Shown: in pieces, positions 12,078 to 24,609 of the stretch
Layout of the letters: the number at the start of each line of letters is the position of its first letter
Position numbering within the stretch: position 1 is the first letter of the stretch
Source of the DNA: Bimastos eiseni
Lineage: Eukaryota > Annelida > Clitellata > Crassiclitellata > Lumbricidae
Length of the DNA: 64,000 bases
Assembly (NCBI GenBank): GCA_959347315.1
Contig: OY365814.1
Span: 5,396,864 to 5,460,863, forward strand
Direction of reading: 5' to 3'
Notes under the pieces: generated by a model
The model's input: the letters and a program-made list of their open reading frames with translations, nothing else
The model's database searches: none
Told to the model about the DNA's origin: nothing
Position numbers and translations under genes: made by a program

Positions 12078-12785
12078 TATATATATATACATAGATATAT
12101 ATATATACATAGATATATATATATACATAGATATATATATATACATAGATATATATATATACATAGATATATATATATACATAGATATATATATATACAT
12201 AGATATATATATATACATAGATATATATATATACATAGATATATATATATACATAGATATATATATACATAGATATATATATATACATAGATATATATAT
12301 ATACATAGATATATATATATACATAGATATATATATATACATAGATATATATATATACATAGATATATATATATACATAGATATATATATATACATAGAT
12401 ATATATATATACATAGATATATATATATACATAGATATATATATACATAGATATATATATATACATAGATATATATATATACATAGATATATATATATAC
12501 ATAGATATATATATATACATAGATATATATATATACATAGATATATATATATACATAGATATATATATATACATAGATATATATATATACATAGATATAT
12601 ATATATACATAGATATATATATATACATAGATATATATATATACATAGATATATATATATACATAGATATATATATACATAGATATATATATATACATAG
12701 ATATATATATATACATAGATATATATATATACATAGATATATATATATACATAGATATATATATATACATAGATATATATATGTA
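12078..12785. repeat. 18-bp AT-rich minisatellite
   Basis: About 39 copies of an 18-bp unit (ACATAG followed by six AT), with a few 16-bp variants. It lies in unit 1 intron 5, 74 bases after the exon 5 donor. The long open frames on both strands (repeating YIYISM or IYIDIY) exist only because 18 is a multiple of 3. Confidence 0.95.
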
Positions 12786-13529
12786 TATGATGAACAAAAC
12801 CAGCAGGATGTTTAAGCTCACAAGTGATGAAAGTTGAGTGAAATATTCAATTCAGTTCAATTTTCTTGGTAACCAAATACACAAGAAAATGACAAACAAC
12901 AGTGTTTAAAATGATTAATCTGGTAACCCCGGAAAAATTAAAGAAATTAGGGACCCCTATGCTAACTAGAGACGCACAAAGAGAATATCGACAAAATTAA
13001 TGTTTCTCATAAAGTCACAAACTATAGCTACCATATGATAGCATAGAAGAATCAACGTTATCGAAAGTCGCTTGAATCGTATTCATTTTAGTCTACTTCG
13101 CGTGAAATAGGACACTCGATTAAGCCGTAAGGTTGGATTGAACGACACGTGTACAAAGGCAGAGAGGCATTAAGAGGCTTGCAATGAGATGGAATGCATT
13201 TAATAACAGACATTGATGGCAGAAACAGGTGGGCAAACGGATGGCAAGTAATTGAGGTAGGCCTATATCAAAAGAGCAGTAAGAAAACTAGACTATTAGA
13301 TGAGATATGATAAATTTCACAATACAATCCTAAAGCATTGGACACAATATCAAATAAATATGATTTATCTTTACCTTTTAGACTACAAATAAATGTCGAC
13401 ATCACTGAATTTAAATTGTCGTATTATAGAAGCCTAAAATGTTTGCTCAGATTTCACCTTATCAGGTATTTGCAGCTTTTAGACTTAACCACATCAATTT
13501 CAGGCCCATTGTTTCATATTTTCTGACGT

Positions 13530-13950
13530 CCTTACTCTCGCGTCTTTATAACTTGCAATAGGTCTTGCATTGGCTTCCTATCACTGCGCAAATCTACTAC
13601 AAGATCATCATTCTAGTTTAAAATTCCCATTAAGACAGTGCCCCGAGATATATCTCTGACCATCTGCAATAGCCCTCATCTGCAACTTCATCTTGTCCCT
13701 TGCGCTCGGTTGATCATCTTGATATTTTTGTTTCTGGGACTGACACTGTCTTGGCCCAACACTGGCGTTTGCTGCTGTGGGTCCATCTACCCGGAGTGAA
13801 CTTCCTCTATCACTAATGGCTGACCTAACAACTAGCTTCTCGCCATAGGCACTCGATCTTTAAAAGCGTTTTTTACCCGGGTTTCCGTCTTGACAGCGCC
13901 TCTGAATAGTTATTCAGTGAAAGGCGCTATAGAAATCTAATGATGCGATA
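13530..13950 (+). mobile_element. Decayed 3' part of an L2/CR1-like retrotransposon
   Basis: Begins LHWLPITAQIYYKI (conserved LHWLPI...RI.YKI motif), continues through a frame with several stops (APRYISDHL), and ends with AGGCGCTATAGAAAT, the usual 3' terminus type. A short segment (CTCGATCTTTAAAAGCG) recurs just downstream at 13983. Confidence 0.7.
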
Positions 13951-14946
13951 TATGGCAGTCAAATTTATTGTAATCGCCACAGGCTCTCGATCTTTAAAAG
14001 CGTTTGTTTTCTCCGGGTTTCGTTGCAATAACGTATCCAACTGTACGATTAGGCCCAATGCCCGACAGTTTATTTGCTACGACATCGAAACTTAATCGCT
14101 GCAATTATCATTATCAATATTGCTGCAATCGCTAAATAAATATTCCTGCCACTGACAAAGAATAATTCGATGATATAGGCTAATTATAATATTATACATG
14201 TATATTGTTAGAGTTGCCTAATGTTATATCACACGCTAGGGAATGCAAAGAAAGTATGTTTAACCAGCTCAACAAGTTAAACTTCGTGCAAATGTTTTTA
14301 CATTACCAACGTCAACAGGATAGCAAACGAAAATTGAGAAAGAAAGATGTCAGAATATCAGAAGCGTCTTCAACAGCATCAGTCGAAAACCACAAAACGT
14401 CGTCTAACGTATCTTAACTATGCAAGAGAGATGTGTTCGCTGTTAAATACTCAAAGGGGACCTATTTCTTGGAACCACCATTCATACTTAACTATAAGTC
14501 AAAAGAAACATACCCTGGTCACACCCTAACTAACATACCTTATATACTCCTCGTAATAGCCACTCATGCAGAGTCATCAAGGTAAAATCAGATTTACGAG
14601 TATAAGATAGCCCAAACAAGCGCTTAGGTTAGTAGCAGAATGTGTTAAATGTTTAGACCAGCCAGATAAGCATAAAGCCAAGGACAGTTATCTAAGAATA
14701 TATATATATATACATGATATATATTCAGACATCACTCAATTCATATTCATGTTGTATTGTAGAAGCATCATGAACAAATAGTAGGTTTACATGGTCATAG
14801 ATATAAGTAACTGAAAGCAAATTAAAGAACATTATTAAAATTTCTTAAAATTATTGTAATACAAATATTGTAAATAAAAGCAAAACGACTTTATTAATGG
14901 TCAATTATCTGTGCATTAGCCTAAATTTAGTTCACTCTCATTTTAG

Positions 14947-15825
14947 TCGTGTGTCCGATTGTCAGCAACACCACTCAGAGAATCGAGATGCTAGAATGTG
15001 ATTCAACATTACGTGGAGTGACTAAGTTGCGAAATGAAATATTTGTTTTCTGTCAATCAATTTATGTCCTTGAAGATGTACATCCATTTGCTCTGAAGAA
15101 GAAAATTCAAGCAGAAGAATTTAAATATGCTTTTGACATTGGATCCAGTGAGAAAGAAAATTGCCTTTACGTATCTGACTACGTTGAGTATTGCGTCTGG
15201 AAGATAATAATAGAAGCAGAGGACAAACACTTGATCATTAAATGGTTGACCCTTGATTATAAGCCAATGACTGTCAGTGTCCAGTGATGGTCACTTGTTA
15301 ATGATCAACTATTTGTTGTATATTCTGATGATCTACGGATTATACGCATGTCTTATTCGATCCATTAAGTTGCCAATGGATATCAAACAACTTCGTCTTG
15401 CAGCGGAAACATCCATTGGGAATATCGTCATTCTTCACAGACGGGAGGTAAATGAGAAGATGGAAGAACAAAAACGGTCAAGTGGGAAAACAAGGATGAT
15501 GAAGTGGGTCTTAAGTGAGTTGACCAGCGATGGACAAACGGTCATCCGTTGTTTTATTCCTTCAAGTGAAACACAAACACTAAATTTCCCTCAATACCTC
15601 TTACTCGATTCGGACGATCGAGTGTTTGTGGCTGATAAGGGGAATGATAGAGTGATTCTTTTGGATTCAGATCTTAAATGGAATCGATTTCTTCGTCCAC
15701 CAACAAAAGAAGAATGGTGGAAATCTAGGCCACATAGATTGTGTTACGACGATGAAAAGAAACAACTGATCGTCGGAGCAGATACGTATTTTGAACCTCG
15801 TGTTTACACTTTGCATCAACAGTGA
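14947..15825 (+). pseudogene. Unit 1 exon 6, NHL-like propeller, frameshifted
   Basis: Acceptor TCATTTTAG, phase 1. The frame is open to about 15268, where two bases are missing relative to unit 4 (NLSVS stretch). The original frame then meets TGA at 15285, while the second part is open to the natural stop at 15825. Blades include LLLDSDDRVFVADKGNDRVI and RLCYDDEKKQLIVG. Confidence 0.8.
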
Positions 15826-17240
15826 ATTGATTTATTATTCAACCTTGCAAACAAGTAATTTCACTAGTATCATGTTTCATAAGGAGGCGGCTCAAGGATT
15901 CCCAAACTGGGGGCATAAAGTTTATAAGGAGCTGAAACTTTAGCAGGTCGTTCTGCCTATTTGTGTTTCTTCGCTTCTTACAACTGTTCGGATATGATAG
16001 GCCGTAACAGATGAATACTAGCATGATTACTTAAGAAAGAATAGGATAGCTGTTCGTTCTCTGTGCTATGCACACATGAATCTGGTTCTTGCCGACGGCG
16101 CAAAGTCATCTGCCTCTGCTATGTATTTCTTTGGCGTCCAATATCTTTTCTGACAATGGACTATTTTGATTATGAAAGCCTCAATCTCGCTCATTTTAGA
16201 GGAAATGGAATCCAGATTCAACTGTGCGGAGCCGCTTCTAAATTACTTGGACAAAAGAGTAAATATTGACTACGAATGTGCAGACTAACGAACGGTCATG
16301 GTTCCAGCAGATCAAGGATTGGAATTGGATTTTGAGTGTTATGTCGCTCCGACACACTCGTCAAAATGCAAGACACCATTCAGCTATAAAAGCCTTGAGA
16401 AGACGCTTGCCATAGAAGTAAATAAACCTAATATGGAGCTTTCACATTTTGTTGCATCCAATACAGTCATCTGACAGTATTGTTAGAATTATAGGGTACC
16501 TTATGCGAACGAATTTCAAGACTTTTGCCTAAATCTGTCATTTGCACGGAAGATTCTTCTGGCCAGTCTAATCACAGTGGTTAGTGGTGAGCTCAGTTTC
16601 ACATTGCAGTTAATATAGACGTTTGCTGTTTGCAATTGTTACGGCACTGGCTTTAACTGGTGTCGTTACTATAATTGCCAACAGCAAGCGGGTCTGCATT
16701 CAACAAATACCAGAATGTATTCACTCATTCGTTATATTATAACTAGTAAAAGAGGCAAATACATTAATACATGAATTCAATCATTTATTATTGTACAGGG
16801 ATTGTAATGATCTTTTTTCGTCCTCTAATTTATACATTAGTAGGCCTAGTGTTTCTCTGGCCTAACTTCACCACAGAAATGATTGCATTATTAGCCTATT
16901 AATGCCTACAATCTCCATATATGGGATGACACTAAAAAATTGCTATAAGAGACAGCAAATCCACATAATAAAACATATTTTTTGGTTTACTTACTAACTG
17001 ACATATGTTCTTCGACGGTGGTCGCCTTACAATTTGCCTGTGGATTGTTTTTATTGTCTCCAAATAACAAACACAAGTACAAAATGTTGACGATTAGCTG
17101 GGAGTATAAAAAATATAAATAGAATATAGAATATGAAAATACATTAGCATTTAGTACGAAACGTAACTAGTTAGCTATTATATACAATCATAATGAAAAC
17201 GATATATAAGCACATTTAGACAATTTATTGATCTATCAGA
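15826..17240. other. Downstream flank of unit 1
   Basis: No coding region. The first ~550 bases (for example GATATGATAGGCCGTAACAG near 15990 and GCAAAGTCATCTGCC near 16095) recur downstream of units 2, 3 and 4, so the duplicated segment extends well past the stop codon. The rest is unique AT-rich DNA in which I see nothing. Confidence 0.55.
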
Positions 17241-17670
17241 TAATTTCGCAATTTTATTTTAAATGATTGAAGATTGTTTAGAGAGCGCAACTCATCCGGG
17301 GTGACGTTACATGCTTCTGGGCCAGCATATTTAATCGAGAACATTCTAGTGTTTGTTCTCGAAAAGATAGACCTATAGTTTGAGGAGGATCGTAACTTAT
17401 AGGGATTGACCTGAGAGAGAGGTGAGAAGTAATTGTCGAATACTGAAGGTAATTGATTATAGGTATATGAAATAATTGGTTTAGAAAATCAATGGCTGCT
17501 CAACTTTTAGAATACGTGTTTGTTTGTAAATGTGGTCAGTAGGAATAAGGTACGTGAACCATTGATTATACGGAAGGCTCTTTTTTGAAGGATACTTAAT
17601 TTCTTCAATCTTGTTGGATAGTTTGAAGCCCAGATGAGGTTGCAGTAAGTTAAATACGGGTCAATATGAT
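17240..17670 (-). mobile_element. Decayed non-LTR retrotransposon tail, reverse strand
   Basis: The minus strand reads through partial frames with VNPYKLRSSSNYRSIFSRTN, a GPEACNVTPDELRSL segment and FKIKLRNYL. This is the usual ending of a non-LTR reverse transcriptase (R-T-N...GPxxWNxxPxxLR...FKxxLxxYL). It carries stops and frameshifts. Confidence 0.6.
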
Positions 17671-18179
17671 GATATTTACCCTAAGAAGGAAGATCAAGAA
17701 CAAACTGACTGGATAATATCAGAAAATATAAGAAAATGGACGGACCTTTCGACAGCACGGATGATGTGGGCTACAGAGAACATACAGAACTGGAAAAAGA
17801 TTTTGCATGACGCGGCTCACCTTCGTATCGAAGACGGTTGAAGAATAGAACGGAATATTCAACATATACAAAAATAAATATATATATATATATTTACTAA
17901 AGCAGAGATTCCTGCTATTTTAAATTCTGTAAATCCTATATAATAAATAAATCACAAACAAGCGATTGACATTCTTTCTCAACATCGTCATATTAAATAA
18001 GAGGCAGGCGACGGAATAGCTTTTTCGGTGGCTGAACCTAGGCTTCCGTGTTGGAGCTATTTCCCTGTGCCAGTCCGTGCTTCTTTTTCTCTTGTGTCAT
18101 TTCGTTCCTTGCTTTATACATATCTCCTTCAAATTGCGTATGGACTGAACTTCATTATAATTTTTTATTGGTCTGATTA

Positions 18180-18555
18180 TGGCTGCATGGTCAACAACTT
18201 CAACCTCAAGTTCGCGGATGATATAGACTTACTGGAGAAAACCAGAGACACGCTGCAAGAAAATTTGACTAGGATTGACAGAGCCGTGAAAACGGCTAGA
18301 CTGAAAATCCACTTAGGGAAAATGAAAACTATGGTGTCTGGAAGTGGAAATACTGAGCAACAGGTGGTAGTGGAAAGCGTCAAAATAGAAAACGTCTCTG
18401 AGTTCGTATACCTTGGTGGCTTGATACCACCGGGAAATGAATGCATCCACAGAAGAATTGCCATGGCAACGAGAGCCGTGGTGAAGTTTAAGAAGAGCAT
18501 ACGGAGGAGTAAGAACATCGGTAAAAAGACAAAACTTAACATCATCTCAGCATAA
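18180..18555 (+). mobile_element. Non-LTR reverse transcriptase fragment with FADD motif
   Basis: An open frame with FADDIDLLEKTRDTLQENL (catalytic FADD box of reverse transcriptase), then LGKMKTMVSGSG, VSEFVYLGGLIPPG and IHRRIAMATRAVVKFKK. This is the palm-to-thumb region of endonuclease-type non-LTR elements. Fingers, endonuclease and C-terminus are missing. Confidence 0.85.
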
Positions 18556-18770
18556 TGTTTTCAGTGTAATTAATTGTGCTTGTGAAACATGTACTCTTAA
18601 AAGGCAGGATAGGGACAGACCACTGGCGTTTGAAATGAGATGGTGTACATGTAGACGCATTTTACTCATACGTGTATTGTATAGTATATACTCTGAGCAG
18701 AAAATAAAATTTTCTGCTAGAGCAATAGTTATTTATTATCCAATGAAAAAATCAGAAGAAGAATGTGATG

Positions 18771-19075
18771 TCATGTCACTTCGTCATCGTCGCTTCGCGA
18801 CGGTTGACTAGATGAATGGGAACGTGATGTCCAATGCTTTCTGTCTCTTACGATGTTCATTAAGCTTGTGCCTTTTAAACCAGTCCACGCCATGACATTG
18901 TCAAGCCAACAGATTCTGGGTCTTCCACGACTTCGGCTTCCTTCGACTATACCCAACATCACACTATTCTCAATACTGTCTTTAGGCTGTCTCACAATAT
19001 GCCCGAAGTACCGCAGCAGGCCATTCCTTCCAGCTTTATCAACTCTGTGGAGGGCTCTGAAACCTTGACCTTGCG
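18771..19075 (-). mobile_element. Non-LTR retrotransposon ORF C-terminus, reverse strand
   Basis: Reads GRNGLLRYFGHIVRQPKDSI, then EGSRSRGRPRICWLDNV and WTGLKGTSLMNIVRDRKHW. The GHxxRxPxDS...RGRPRxxWLD...R..W signature closes ORF2 of a common animal non-LTR family. It probably belongs to the same family as the FADD fragment at 18180, but on the opposite strand. Confidence 0.8.
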
Positions 19076-19740
19076 CAATTCTCCACGGTATGGAAGATCG
19101 TCTGTGGTGATCTCCTGGTCACTCGTACAAGCACCTCGACCACGCAGCGCCACGCCTTCTCAGTGGTAGGCCCACCATTTGCAAAGCAACTCCTTTAGAG
19201 CTACGAGTCCGCTGACAAGGAGCAAAACGCCTTTGCTTCATACCAGTTGGAATTATGTAGCCGTGGTTGGGCTGTAGAGCAATGGGTAAGAAGTACATTT
19301 ACAGAGCAGAGGAAGCGAGTTCGTTTACCGCAATTAATGATCATCAGGAAATCAATTTCTGTATATTAGGGGTGCTCAATGATATAATGAATAATCAACG
19401 TGTTGCATTGATCAGATATATATTTTATGATTTCGTGGTCACGGTAACAGACAGATTAGTGCGCTGTGAATGTCACCTGTAGCCTATACAGTAGGCCTAC
19501 AGATTCTGGCCACCTCTGACACGCCTACTGTAGAGGAAATCTTTTAAAAGTCCTGCTGCTACAATTGATAATGAGAAGATTTTAATAATACCATATAATC
19601 GTAGTTTTAATGATTATTGGTAGCTCTATTTTAGTTCTGAGGGATCAATACGTTGCTCTCGTAACTACTAAACACGTGGCTGTGGTAGTTAATTATGCAC
19701 AAAACGGTGACAGTAGGTAATAGTGGACCGATCAAAAACC
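19075..19740. other. Intergenic, no gene seen
   Basis: The short frames here have no family resemblance. The first ~150 bases may continue the reverse-strand retroelement. Confidence 0.4.
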
Positions 19741-20300
19741 TATACATTTATGATTTTAATGTTAATGTTGGGTAATTGTAACAATAAAGTCTGCAGATCA
19801 TTGGGCTGTGAGACCCGTTTTGGTGTCTCATTAATTGCTTGGTGCTTGAGCCATGGGTGGTAGGCTTCAAACGGTTTACTATCGTGAAGCGAGATTCAGA
19901 AGTAATCCAAGTTACTGCTACATCGGTGAACTTCTCGAAAATTCAATTGTCGCCTGACCCGCTCATAATATTGTGCCTCACCGTTTTTTTATGAGGAGAG
20001 TTCTTATCAATTAATCATATTTATTTAGAAAAGGTCTTTCGTTGATGCTAATATTTCTACGACTAAAGACTATTATGGCATTTTGCACGATCTAATATTA
20101 AATATAAGCGCAGCAAGATGATGTGGTGTTACTATTATGCAGAATCCGTCTCCTAAAAATAGGCGACAATCAGTTCTTATCCGGCTTCTGAAGGAAGGAA
20201 CAAAAAAGGCTGACTTCATGTTTCTCTCAATGTTTTTGGCTACTTTTTGCCATTTTACCTAAGTTGAAAGATCTTATAAATGAAACGTTATTAATTAGGA
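19740..20300 (+). promoter_or_regulatory. Unit 2 upstream region with TATA-like box
   Basis: Contains GCTGTGAGACCCGTTTTGGTG at about 19805 (also upstream of units 3 and 5), the conserved GTGAAGCGAGATTC block at 19867-19920, and the ~270-bp pre-exon block shared by all units. TATAAAT at 20275-20281 lies 97 bases before the ATG. Confidence 0.45.
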
Positions 20301-20371
20301 AAGCATTGTTTGATAAACCAAGTAGTATCAAAATAAAGACATTCTCAAATTCATTTTGGTGAACTTGCACA

Positions 20372-20458
20372 ATGGCGCCAGCGTAGGCAATTATTACCAC
20401 ACAAGAAAGGAAAACGAAAGTGATCTTGATTTTCGGATTTCTACAAGTAACAAAAGAG
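20372..20458 (+). pseudogene. Unit 2 exon 1, frameshifted at codon 2
   Basis: 87 bases instead of 88. After the ATG one G of a GGG run is missing, so the frame reads M-A-P-A-stop. Downstream bases still encode the family pattern (NESD-LDFR-type) in the shifted frame. Donor AGAG|GTAAAT is intact. Confidence 0.8.
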
Positions 20459-20879
20459 GTAAATAGAAACCAATAACTATAATACTATAATATTAACAAC
20501 TTTCTCACCCTCCTATGATCACATAATTTACGAAAAGATAATAATAAGTAACGACAGACAACTGTGAGTTTCAACAAAATTTAATATGTCTAGCGAAGCC
20601 TGAACCATTGAAATGCATCGCCATTTGGTTGTTTAAAGCAGAGCACAGTTGGAAATCTGAATTTTTTTAAAATTACATTGAATTTTCGTATTTTTATATT
20701 CATCGCGTTGTAAACCACTCGCAGAGGATAGGTCTACTATTTGTCGTACATGTAGTCTCCAAATTGACCAGATTGATTCACCCACAAAACCGTGCGAGTG
20801 CAGAAAAACAATGACAGTTGCTAGTACTTTCAACTTTCGTGAGTTTTAGGATGAAGTTAATAAACTCCCAACACCATAA

Positions 20880-21785
20880 TACACTTTCTCAGTTCTTGGC
20901 CCTTCCACCTGGAACGGGTTCCGGACATCTCCCCCCGGACATTTCCCCCCGGACATCTCCCCCCACTTCTCCCCCCGACTTTCCCGCTGGACATTTCCCC
21001 CCGTAGGACAATTCCCCTCGGATTTTTCTTCCTGTGATCAAAAAACGGGTTTGATGTTAAAACCTTAAGTCAACGTGTCTCACTTTGATACCTAAGGCAA
21101 ATGTTGAATCAACAATAAATAGAAGAATAGTTGATCACGGAGACGTGTAGGCCTACTGTTTAATTAATTGATAGTTAACTGGTGAACAATCAACAACTTT
21201 ACTTAATCAAATGTGTATCACTTTGATGATTTAGGTTAATATTTAACGAAGTTTCGTTATTTAACCTGATTGTTGCTATATAATCTGTCATTACTCTGCA
21301 AGATAAATAATTATTGGACGAGAAATACGAAGAGATGGAGGTGGAAACTGTGGCTAGTGTACGTGGAAAGAACAAAGTTGCATTAAGCGGCTATGTTTAT
21401 GCTAAAAAAAATTAACAAATTACGCTGTTAGCCTAGTTATGAGTGCGAACGTCGGAGAGGTGTAGGGACAGCTTTAAATGAATGTAACGCAGAGGTGAAA
21501 TATGAAGATCTTTCGGCCGTTAGTTTGATTATTATTAAATCAAAAAGATAGTTTAAATTAAAACAAATGTTCATTTGTTATGCTGTCTAAATTTATTTGC
21601 ACTGTTAAATAACTGGGTCACAGGCGGGAAAAATCCGGGGAGAATTGTCCTACGGGAGGAAATGTCCAGAGAGGAGATGTCGGGGAGATGTCCGGGAGGG
21701 AAATGTCCGGGGGGAAATGCCACCTGGAACACACTCCCCTTAGAGATGCAACTGTTACCAAGAAGCAATGCGTCACTGAATTAAA
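20880..21785 (+). mobile_element. Older non-LTR retrotransposon tail split by a foldback element
   Basis: The sequence up to 20915 encodes TFSVLGPSTWN and from 21731 continues TLPLEMQLLPRSNASLN and a stop. Together this is the FSVxGPxxWNxLPLEM ending of CR1/L2-like reverse transcriptases. The 0.8-kb foldback sits exactly between the two parts. Confidence 0.65.
20916..21719. mobile_element. Foldback element FB-1 with GGACATTTCCCCC subrepeats and 11-bp target duplication
   Basis: The left arm (20916-21035) and the reverse complement of the right arm (about 21620-21719) share tandem copies of GGACAT(C/T)TCCCCCC followed by GTAGGACAATTC and CGGATTTTT. It is flanked by the direct repeat CCACCTGGAAC at 20905-20915 and 21720-21730. 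The AT-rich centre has no coding frame. The design matches the other foldbacks in the window. Confidence 0.85.
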
Positions 21786-22074
21786 AGTTGCTAAATACTG
21801 ATTTGTATCTCCGTCGTTGGACCAGGAGGGCCTTCAAATACACTTTCTTAAAGGACACTATATAAGTTTTATTGAAGAATTAATTAATTACTAAATAATA
21901 CGTCGAGATTATGTAATGACCAGCAGTCAACCACGATGTAATGACAAAGAAAAAAAAAGAAGGAAAATGGAGTTTTTGGCCTAATTCTTCATCAAACTGC
22001 GGCAGCTCATTCAATAATAGGTTCGATAGCCTGTCAGTTCTATAATCCGACATCAATTTTTCCAATTGTAGCAT

Positions 22075-22150
22075 CCCTCGCTCCCTCCCTCCCTCCGTCC
22101 CTCCCTCCCTCTCTCTCTCTCTCTCTTACTCTCTCTCTTTCTCTCCTTCA
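22075..22150. repeat. CCCT/CT-rich microsatellite
   Basis: Runs of CCCT followed by (CT)n in unit 2 intron 1. Confidence 0.9.
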
Positions 22151-22643
22151 CAGTCGGATTAATTGGCCTCTGAGTGTTCGATTTCCTCTCTCAGAAGCCT
22201 TCGATCGATTGTGTGGTATACCCCTTAAGAGTCGCTTGTTGTTCCCTAGATCAGACAAAGCCTAGACATGCCTTTTCTGAACAACATCTGAAGCTCCAAA
22301 CTGATTCACCAAGTCAAGTTGCGTCCAGGTCCATAATTAATCTGTCCTAGATCAATGAATACAGAGAGGGCATCAAATGCAATCCTGCACTACACCATGG
22401 GTCAGATAATTGCATTTTTTGGCTAATTTATTGAAAATTATGGAATACCTCTTAAATATCAGATGCATCAATTTGCCATTGGTTGTCAGTTGGCCTTTAG
22501 GCTCGCTGTTTAGTCTAGTATCCATTTACAAAACACAAATGACTAAGTTGAAGTTTATCAGCGAGTGATCTTGGAACGTGGAGAGATATAGAACACATTG
22601 ATGATGAAACGTTTAATGATTACTTTTTAATATTTGTATTTAG

Positions 22644-22711
22644 GAGAAAAGCATCAAACACAGATGAATGACACGATCGCACAAAATGATGCTTCGTATT
22701 CTGAAACAACG
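22644..22711 (+). CDS. Unit 2 exon 2, short linker
   Basis: Acceptor TGTATTTAG, 68 bases (one codon longer than in units 1 and 3), phase 1 to 0, donor GTATGA. Encodes EKHQTQMNDTIAQNDASYSE plus two residues. Polar, of unknown role. Confidence 0.65.
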
Positions 22712-23296
22712 GTATGATTATGCTCTAAGCTTCTTTCATCTAATAGACGTGTACATGTAGTGACAAAGTCTTTGGCGATCCATACTAGAAGCGACCATAG
22801 TCTGATGAGCTGAACTTGGTACTTTGTTTAATTACTTCTCTCACTTTCTTAGCTGATATGGCTTCTGTGTTGTACTGTCTGTGATTTCCATTATGCAACT
22901 GTCATGTCGGACCATTTCATGCATTTTAGGTAAATACTGACTGTTCAATTAACGTATAAGGAAATAATTGTGACAATTCTTTAGGCTATTCTTTTTTTTC
23001 TGACAACTATTTGGATTGTCATTGCTTCCCTGGCCAGTTTCCTCGACTACGTATTTCATTTTACTGAACAGTTTCAGCAGACCTTTGCTAGACGAGAAGA
23101 ATACGAATACCTTGCTTGAAATGTCACTTTGAAGATGAGAGTCGACCTACTAGGAAAAGCTAGTTAATTGAACAATTTTTCAACAGTTTTTTAGCTGTTA
23201 AAATTCATGCATACTTCATATGATTCAATACTAACTACTCATGACATCTAATAATATAATTTCCGTGTGTTGGCCTTGCATCTATTTTAATTTCAG

Positions 23297-23483
23297 TTTT
23301 ACCATCTTCCACTGGAGTTTGTTGACATCATCTTACAAAAGTCCTATCGATTTTGGGTGTTAAATACTTCAGCGAAGCACACAGATGAGGAAGTTATCAG
23401 ATCTCTCAAATCCGTTGATGCTTGTTTTTATCGAAGAATTACCAGACAACGGTTAAAGAAGGCAATTTGGCGTTACATAAAGG
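23297..23483 (+). CDS. Unit 2 exon 3, F-box-like motif
   Basis: Acceptor TAATTTCAG, 187 open bases, phase 0 to 1, donor AAGG|GTTAGA. Starts FYHLPLEFVDIILQKSY, then IRSLKSVDACFYRR and TRQRLKKAIWRY. LPLE-x-x-x-IIL followed by SL-x-x-V-x-x-C and R-x-R-x-K-K fits an F-box-like fold, whose known role is recruiting SCF ubiquitin ligases. The spacing is longer than in canonical F-boxes, so the call is tentative. Confidence 0.5.
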
Positions 23484-23499
23484 GTTAGATATCTTCCAG

Positions 23500-24600
23500 G
23501 CATTATTGTTCTATTAATTGCTTTTGCTACAAACGATTGCTCTGATTAAATTGTTTAATAATAACTGAAAACCTAAGAATATCATTATCGTTACATCTAT
23601 GGCTACATATAGTTATCCAGCACTTGCAACAGAATATTTTAAATAGCCTACAAACAAAGCACCACATTCGATAATCTGAATGATAATCTTATTAATACAA
23701 ATCATTCCCGGTAAGCGAGCATCATTAGAAGAGTGTCCATTGGTGGATCATAGAACATACAAGAATACCCCACTGATAGGACATACCAGTTAACGGCTGA
23801 CACCATGCTCAGAGTTATTGTACCATGTTGCATCAAAGATTACTAACAACGAAGGAGGATGATAGTCATGGTACACAATGACTCTACCCTCAAGATATTC
23901 CTCGTGGATACTAGTAAAAGACAACATCCCTAAATCCCCATGTAAGACAATCACAAAACATGCCGCTTCGTTTGTCCGGTTGAGGGAAGAGGCAGAAGAA
24001 ATGCTAAGGCGTACTCCATCTTCGGAGAGATGCATAGAAAAGCGGAAGACAGGATGTACCTAAGAAGGGTGAGACTCCAGGTCACAGCAAAAAAGCAGCC
24101 GAAGCAATCGATCAATTCTGACCTGAAAACCTGAAAATACCAAAGAACGGCGAAAGCCTTGCAAAAGAAGCAACACAGCTTCGTTAACTCACCGATTAGG
24201 CCTATTTAATGCTACGTTGCACAATATCACGCATTGTTCACCTTAAAAATACTTGTATATCGGGTTATTTGAATATGAAGGTATATTCGTGGGGCTAATG
24301 ATGATTATCATGGTCTAGTACGTTTTGTCCTCATGTAGAGTAAACTAGTGGATATAAGTAAGATGCTAAATCATTTAGGCCTACATTATTCGATCAGGCC
24401 CACTTGTGTTGGGTCTTACTGATAAATAATGATGAGAATGAAACTGCAATATTCAAGTTTGCTTGAATCAGAGCATTTGTTAATGTCCACCATCAAAAGC
24501 ATCGTCGTGATTTTCATTAACATCAATATATGATGATCATTAAAATTTTACAGTTTAATTATCAAAAGATCACTCTATCAATTCATTCAAAATAAGCAGG
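23500..24600. other. Unit 2 intron 3, non-coding
   Basis: Contains the conserved intronic block (23700-23870) also seen after exon 3 of units 1 and 4. No coding frame of note. Confidence 0.5.
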
Positions 24601-24609
24601 ATCTTTTCG

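Larger units (their letters stand above)
3935..15825 (+). pseudogene. Unit 1: CARD / TRADD-N-like / propeller gene, disrupted
   Basis: All six exons can be located at 3935-4022, 4895-4959, 5668-5855, 10606-10893, 11651-12004 and 14947-15825, with splice sites and phases matching the other units. It is probably non-functional: the start codon position reads ATA, the F-box-like exon carries one extra base (188 instead of 187), and the propeller exon has a 2-base deletion near 15268 that brings a TGA into frame. The CARD and TRADD-N-like exons are fully open. Intron 3 has swollen to 4.7 kb with retroelement insertions, and intron 5 holds an 18-bp minisatellite. If the small indels were assembly errors, the missing ATG would still need an explanation. 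Confidence 0.8.

Noticed and set aside
12011..12821. Long open frames (up to 258 codons) on both strands
   Set aside because: They are translations of an 18-bp AT minisatellite; any frame stays open because the period is a multiple of 3.
18180..19075. Twin-priming inversion of one retrotransposon
   Set aside because: Twin priming would put the inverted 5' part on the 5' side of the 3' part; here it lies on the other side.
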